Of a stretch of 18,263 nucleotides of DNA, positions 15,245-18,263 are shown piece after piece. Position 1 is the first letter of the stretch. Every line of letters begins with the position of its first letter. A program made the position numbers and the translations under genes. The DNA is from Acidobacteriaceae bacterium (GTDB taxonomy: Bacteria; Acidobacteriota; Terriglobia; Terriglobales; SbA1), in NCBI GenBank assembly GCA_003136335.1, contig PLEA01000503.1, positions 2,499 to 20,761 of the forward strand, written 5' to 3'. Below the pieces are notes generated by a model. It saw only the letters and a program-made list of their open reading frames with translations. It made no database searches and had not been told where the DNA came from.

Positions 15245-16495
15245 GTGGCCAAGCCTTTGCACAAATCTTCAAGTAAAACCTTAAGTGGCAAGGATTCCGG
15301 GGCTGACGCTTATGGCTTCCGCATGCCAGCCGAATGGGAACCTCACTCCGCCACTTGGCTGGCCTGGCCCCACTACCACGGGGACTGGCCGGGAAAGTTC
15401 GAGGAGATCCCCTGGGTGTACGCCGAAATTATCCGCAACCTGGCGAAACGCGAGCGTGTCGAACTGATCGTCGATGACGCCTCCGCCGCCAGGCAAGCCC
15501 ATAAAGTGCTTGAACGAGCCGACGCTCTTTCCGCCAACATCCGCTTCCACCGCTGGCCCACCAACCGCGTCTGGCTGCGCGATGCCGGCTGCATCTTCCT
15601 CACTCCGCAGCAGCCGAGCTTCGCCCGGCCGGACAGCCGAGGGCGACTGTCCCCACATGAGAACCGGGAAGGACACGACCCTTCGGCTCGGCTCAGGGCA
15701 AGCCTTAGTCGTGCCGACAGGCTCCCGAAGAAGGCTCGGGCTTCAGCGCCTGAGGGTCGCCCGCTCGCCCTCAAGTTTCGCTTTAACGCCTGGGCGAAAT
15801 ACTCCAACTGGCGTCACGACGAAAAAATCGGCAGGTTGATGTCGAAGGCCGCCCATGCCGGTGAGATTCATCCGTTCTCTGCCGGAGTCCGCGTCGTCCT
15901 CGAAGGCGGGTCGATCGACGTCAACGGGGCGGGCACGGTTATCACCACTGAAGAATGTCTGCTCAGCAAAATCCAGGAACGCAATCCCCACATGGCGCGC
16001 ATCCACTACGAAAAGGTATTTGCCGACTACCTGGGCGCGCCTCACACCATTTGGCTGGGACGCGGCATCTTCGGCGACGACACCCACGGCCACGTCGACG
16101 ACCTTACGCGTTTCGTCTCGCGGGACACGGTCGTCACCATGGTCGAGCCCGACTCGAAGGACGTGAACCACTCCCCGCTGCGCGCTAACCTGCGCCGCCT
16201 GCAAGCCGCACGCGACCAGAACGGCAAACAACTCACCATCGTCGAACTTCCTATGCCCCAGCCGGTAGTCTTCGAGGGCCGCCGCCTTCCGGCCAGTTAT
16301 GCCAACTTCTATATCGCGAACGGAGTCGTGCTCGCGCCCGTCTTCAACCGCACCAACGACCGCATCGCGCTCAACACGCTGGCCCACCTGTTTCCCACCC
16401 GCGAGATCGTGCCCATCTATTCCGGAGATTTCATCTGGGGCTTGGGCGCCATGCATTGCATGACGCAACAGCAGCCGTCAGATGTTAGCAAATAG
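15245..16495 (+). CDS. aguA: Agmatine deiminase with an in-frame repeat-derived insertion
   Basis: 416 aa. It converts agmatine to N-carbamoylputrescine + NH3 (guanidino-modifying fold). Conserved blocks are MPAEWEPHSATWLAWPH (27-43), VWLRDAG (109-115), FNAW (180-183), LEGGSIDVNG (219-228), GDDTHGHVDD (277-286), LPASYANFYI (348-357) and the catalytic Cys405 in GAMHCMTQQQP. Between IFLT (about 120) and LKFRFNAW lie about 57 residues where homologues have about 13. The excess (about 121-172) is Arg/Ser/Pro-rich and coincides with palindromic repeat DNA (15631-15760). The frame remains open, so a full-length but modified enzyme is possible. GTG start, 14 bp after aguB. Confidence 0.93.
   Translation: MAKPLHKSSSKTLSGKDSGADAYGFRMPAEWEPHSATWLAWPHYHGDWPGKFEEIPWVYAEIIRNLAKRERVELIVDDASAARQAHKVLERADALSANIRFHRWPTNRVWLRDAGCIFLTPQQPSFARPDSRGRLSPHENREGHDPSARLRASLSRADRLPKKARASAPEGRPLALKFRFNAWAKYSNWRHDEKIGRLMSKAAHAGEIHPFSAGVRVVLEGGSIDVNGAGTVITTEECLLSKIQERNPHMARIHYEKVFADYLGAPHTIWLGRGIFGDDTHGHVDDLTRFVSRDTVVTMVEPDSKDVNHSPLRANLRRLQAARDQNGKQLTIVELPMPQPVVFEGRRLPASYANFYIANGVVLAPVFNRTNDRIALNTLAHLFPTREIVPIYSGDFIWGLGAMHCMTQQQPSDVSK
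15631..15760. repeat. Palindromic repeat inside aguA
   Basis: Two structures are seen. GGACAG (15631-15636) pairs with CTGTCC (15647-15652). Further on, CGACCCT (15676-15682) pairs with AGGGTCG (15753-15759) around an interior with smaller stems, such as CCCT/AGGG (15679-15682, 15695-15698). The interior CTTCGGCTCGGCTCAGGG resembles a dispersed intergenic repeat seen in Acidobacteriota and Chloroflexota genomes (recollection, unchecked). The interval matches the non-conserved part of the AguA protein. Confidence 0.65.
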
Positions 16496-16528
16496 CCATC
16501 AGCTGTCAGCTCTCAGCTATTAGCCAAG
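16494..16528. repeat. Heptamer array overlapping the aguA stop
   Basis: Five contiguous units, AGCCATC, AGCTGTC, AGCTCTC, AGCTATT and AGCCAAG, run exactly in 7-nt phase. The orientation matches the left block at 7420-7447. The first unit begins inside the TAG stop codon of aguA. Confidence 0.75.
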
Positions 16529-16571
16529 TCCTAAGCATCACGGGGTGTAAATTGTCCGGGCGAAAAACGGG

Positions 16572-16631
16572 TAGCGCCGGCAACCCGCCGGCTGTCGCGG
16601 GGGCGCTCGCCCGCGCGTCCGACCGGCGCTA
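16572..16631. repeat. 60-bp GC-rich palindromic element
   Basis: Outer arms TAGCGCCGG (16572-16580) and CCGGCGCTA (16623-16631) are a perfect 9-bp inverted repeat. Inside are GCCGGC/GCCGGC and CGCGGG/CCCGCG hairpins. It lies between the convergent aguA and nuoI genes, 15 bp past the nuoI stop, and could also stall transcription from either side. It is probably a REP-like repeat family. Confidence 0.7.
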
Positions 16632-16646
16632 ATGCTGTGGGAATTT

Positions 16647-17108
16647 CTACCGCCGATACTGCGTCGGCTGCGGCCCTTTTTCCAGTGTCTCGCGGTCCCA
16701 GATGGCTCCGTCGCGCGTGTAGCTGGCCAGTTCGAAATCCTGCGTCAGTTCGAGCGCGTCCGTGGGACATGCATCTTCGCACAGCCCGCAGAACATGCAG
16801 CGGCTCAAATCGTAGGTGAAGTTGGTGAGTTCCTTGCGGCGGGTTTTTTCGTTGCGTTCGCTCGAGACCACAATTAAATTCTCGGGGCACGCCAGGGCAC
16901 ACAGGTCGCAGGCGATACACATGGTCTCGTCGGTGTCGGGATTGACGTTCAACCGCGGCGCCCCACGGTAGCGCTCCGCAACCTGCGGCCGCTCCAGAGG
17001 ATACTGCTCGGTATAAATTTCCTTGGGATCCTGGTAGCGGAAGGTGATCTTCAGCCCCTGCAGCAGGTCGACGAGGAACACTTTGCGGAGCAAACTCGGC
17101 AGGCCCAT
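16647..17108 (-). CDS. nuoI: NADH-quinone oxidoreductase subunit I (NuoI-like)
   Basis: 153 aa. It has two [4Fe-4S] ferredoxin motifs: Cys64, 67, 70, 74 (CIACDLCALACPE) and Cys104, 107, 110, 114 (CMFCGLCEDACPT). The N-terminal LLQGLKITFRY and the YPLERP segment with RYRGAPRL are typical of NuoI, which carries clusters N6a/N6b between NuoG and NuoB on the cytoplasmic arm of complex I. The length is usual. No other nuo gene lies within the window on either side, so it is detached from the operon. There is no strong Shine-Dalgarno before the ATG. A NuoI-like ferredoxin of another complex is a less likely alternative. Confidence 0.93.
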   Translation of the reverse strand: MGLPSLLRKVFLVDLLQGLKITFRYQDPKEIYTEQYPLERPQVAERYRGAPRLNVNPDTDETMCIACDLCALACPENLIVVSSERNEKTRRKELTNFTYDLSRCMFCGLCEDACPTDALELTQDFELASYTRDGAIWDRETLEKGPQPTQYRR

Positions 17109-17221
17109 GATGCAGCTAGCTTACCATCATCCGGCGAATCGCCAAAACCGGGGCACGTCTGTCGCTCACGTGACAATTGGCCTCTGACCGTTTTTATTCT
17201 CAAACGTCTAACCCGACAACG

Positions 17222-17245
17222 CGGTCTTAATCGTTAATGAGACCG
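17222..17245. other. Hairpin in the nuoI / small membrane protein gap
   Basis: CGGTCT (17222-17227) pairs with AGACCG (17240-17245), with an inner TAA/TTA pair and a 3-nt bulge. The 202-bp gap also has a T-rich run (about 17191-17195). It may be an operator or leader structure for one of the two divergent genes; no function is assigned. Confidence 0.3.
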
Positions 17246-17310
17246 TGTCCTGAGAGCGAGAGTTGGCGGGGAACTTTTCCAGCGGTCCGCCCGTATTCAT
17301 AGGAGAGAGG

Positions 17311-17472
17311 ATGGTCATGAAGGCGTACTTCACAAACCTACCGATGAAAATCTGGCTGCTGCTCGTCGGGCCCGCGGTACTGATTGCCTACCCGGTCGTT
17401 CGAATTGTAGTCCCGGCGGTGGTGCACGCGGTGGTACCTGAAGCCGTGCGAACGGTGCTGAGCGTGATTTAA
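17311..17472 (+). CDS. Tiny single-pass membrane protein
   Basis: 53 aa. The ATG at 17311 has AGGAG (17301-17305) 5 nt upstream; the in-frame ATG at 17317 is 11 nt away. A hydrophobic segment (IWLLLVGPAVLIAYPVVRIV, about 14-33) would span the membrane. A short amphipathic valine/alanine-rich C-terminus (VVHAVVPEAVRTVLSVI) follows. There are no catalytic residues and I recognise no family. The good ribosome binding site and compact hydrophobic composition favour a real gene. Confidence 0.6.
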   Translation: MVMKAYFTNLPMKIWLLLVGPAVLIAYPVVRIVVPAVVHAVVPEAVRTVLSVI

Positions 17473-17477
17473 ATTCC

Positions 17478-17516
17478 GACCGGAAGATCGGGCGCTTGCC
17501 TGTAGGTCTTTCGGTC
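17478..17516 (+). terminator. Possible terminator hairpin after the small membrane protein
   Basis: GACCGGAAGA (17478-17487) pairs with TCTTTCGGTC (17507-17516) with one G-T pair and a 19-nt loop. It lies 5 nt after the stop codon. No T-run follows, so intrinsic termination is uncertain. Confidence 0.35.
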
Positions 17517-17578
17517 CGGCATCGATTCCTGCATTCCTGCACCAAACCCGTTAGAATGCGGAGCGGAGCATCACCCGA

Positions 17579-18142
17579 GTGCCCGCACAGAAAACACCCG
17601 TAGCCGACCGCCCCAAGACCCAAGATCTAATACCGAAGACCGTCGGCGCCGAGCTTCGCCCGGACGAGCTATGGATGGAAGAAGCCCTGCGCTGCGCCCG
17701 GCGCGCGCTCGAAGCGGGAGAAGTCCCGGTAGGCGCGGTCGTGGTGTGCGACGGCCTGATCGTGGGACGCGGATGGAACTGCAACATTAGCAGCACCGAC
17801 CCCGCCGCCCACGCCGAGATCATCGCGCTGCGCGAAGCTGGCGCCACAGTTCGTAACCACCGTCTAGAAGACTGTGAACTGTTTGCTACAATTGAGCCGT
17901 GCGCCATGTGCGCCGGCGCCCTGGTGCATGCCCGCATTCGGCGTCTGGTTTATGGCGCGGACGACCCCAAGGCCGGGGCCGTGCATTCGGTGATGCAAGT
18001 CCTGAATCATCCGCAACTGAACCACACGATCGAGGTTCACAGCGGAGTGCTGGCCGGCCGCAGCGCGGAAATGCTGCAATCGTTCTTTAGAAACCGTCGT
18101 TGGTCGTTGGTCGTTGGTCGTTCGTCGTTGGCCAATCGTTAG
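17579..18142 (+). CDS. tadA: tRNA-specific adenosine deaminase
   Basis: 187 aa. It deaminates A34 to inosine in tRNA-Arg(ACG). The cytidine-deaminase fold is complete: His78-Ala-Glu80 (zinc ligand and proton shuttle) and Pro107-Cys108-Ala-Met-Cys111 (zinc ligands), with VPVGAVVV, RNHRLEDCELFATIEP and GADDPKAGAVHS. Both ends are unusual. The first 28 residues form a Pro/Lys-rich extension containing two CCCAAGA heptamers (17612-17625). The last 13 or so residues (after RNRR) are encoded by tandem GTCGTTG heptamers. Start: GTG at 17579 with a weak GGAG (17565-17568). The ATG at 17675 would cut into the first helix. A partial tRNA-Ser gene follows after 78 bp. Confidence 0.95.
   Translation: MPAQKTPVADRPKTQDLIPKTVGAELRPDELWMEEALRCARRALEAGEVPVGAVVVCDGLIVGRGWNCNISSTDPAAHAEIIALREAGATVRNHRLEDCELFATIEPCAMCAGALVHARIRRLVYGADDPKAGAVHSVMQVLNHPQLNHTIEVHSGVLAGRSAEMLQSFFRNRRWSLVVGRSSLANR
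18096..18130. repeat. GTCGTTG heptamer tandem array in the tadA 3' end
   Basis: Five head-to-tail 7-nt units read GTCGTTG (three times), GTCGTTC, GTCGTTG. They lie inside the reading frame and encode the C-terminal tail SLVVGRSSL. Because 7 is not a multiple of 3, gain or loss of a unit would shift the frame of the tail and its stop codon. Confidence 0.85.
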
Positions 18143-18162
18143 CCGGAGCCTTCACCAGCGCC

Positions 18163-18190
18163 TGTCATTCCGAGCGCAGCGAGGAATCTG
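18163..18190. repeat. Dispersed GTCATTCCGAGC repeat
   Basis: GTCATTCCGAGCGCAGCGAG, followed by GAATCTG, forms an ATTCC/GGAAT hairpin (18167-18171, 18183-18187). I recognise this word from intergenic repeats in many bacterial phyla (recollection, unchecked). Confidence 0.6.
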
Positions 18191-18195
18191 CTTTT

Positions 18196-18216
18196 TGCTG
18201 ACAACTGACAGCTGCT
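18196..18216. repeat. Short heptamer array before the tRNA
   Basis: Three units, TGCTGAC, AACTGAC and AGCTGCT, are in 7-nt phase and end 4 nt before the tRNA 5' end. They belong to the same degenerate family as the other AGCTGAC-type arrays. Confidence 0.55.
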
Positions 18217-18220
18217 TTCC

Positions 18221-18263
18221 GGAGAGGTGCGTGAGTGGTTGAAACGATCCGCCTCGAAAGCGG
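18221..18263 (+). tRNA. tRNA-Ser(CGA), 5' part, truncated by window end
   Basis: The sequence starts with the acceptor strand GGAGAGG, then TG at positions 8-9, a D-arm containing GTGAGTGGTTGAAA, and an anticodon arm TCCGC-CTCGAAA-GCGG. The loop gives anticodon CGA, serine. The layout matches bacterial tRNA-Ser, which starts with GGAGAG. The variable arm, T-arm and 3' acceptor lie beyond the window. No -10-like box is visible in the 60 nt upstream, which is filled by repeats, so it may be read from the tadA transcript. Confidence 0.85.

Overview
The window most resembles a chromosomal segment of a member of the Acidobacteriota (Koribacter/Terriglobia-like). This is inferred from the moderately high G+C, the acidobacterial look of the small secreted proteins, the DUF2934 protein, the barrel-less POTRA protein and the many short palindromic intergenic repeats. 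No 16S or marker gene proves it. There is no phage, plasmid, CRISPR or intact IS element.

Layout. (1) 1-1570: a triple-hairpin repeat, a minus-strand secreted or outer-membrane protein of unknown role, a gap without genes, and a small unknown ORF. (2) 1686-4405: an oxidative-stress block. It holds an exported Cys-type glutathione peroxidase, a convergent LysR regulator with cysteines at OxyR positions 199 and 208, and a divergent DPSL-type ferritin followed by a [2Fe-2S] ferredoxin. The divergent gap carries an OxyR-like ATAG/CTAT site. (3) 4625-5662: an unknown secreted protein with a good promoter, then a 97-bp inverted-repeat element. (4) 5829-9795: glnA (GSI-beta type) divergent from a second LysR gene, which overlaps by 4 bp a periplasmic protein built only of POTRA-like domains. 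(5) 10222-10575: a small exported Cys-containing protein between terminator-like hairpins. (6) 10728-16495: a polyamine region with pyruvoyl arginine decarboxylase, a DUF2934 protein, a deoxyhypusine-synthase-like protein, a HEAT-repeat protein, N-carbamoylputrescine amidase and agmatine deiminase. (7) 16572-18263: a repeat, a nuoI away from other nuo genes, a tiny membrane protein, tadA, and the 5' part of a tRNA-Ser(CGA) cut by the window end.

Pathway: arginine -> agmatine (PvlArgDC) -> N-carbamoylputrescine (AguA) -> putrescine (AguB) -> probably homospermidine or a related aminobutylated product (DHS-like). All four enzymes of this route appear to use TTG or GTG starts.

The most unusual feature is repeat density. 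Intergenic regions carry several different palindromic families. A degenerate AGCTGAC-type heptamer occurs strictly in 7-nt phase at four loci. A second heptamer (GTCGTTG) rewrites the C-terminus of TadA. A palindromic repeat appears to sit in frame inside the conserved agmatine deiminase gene.
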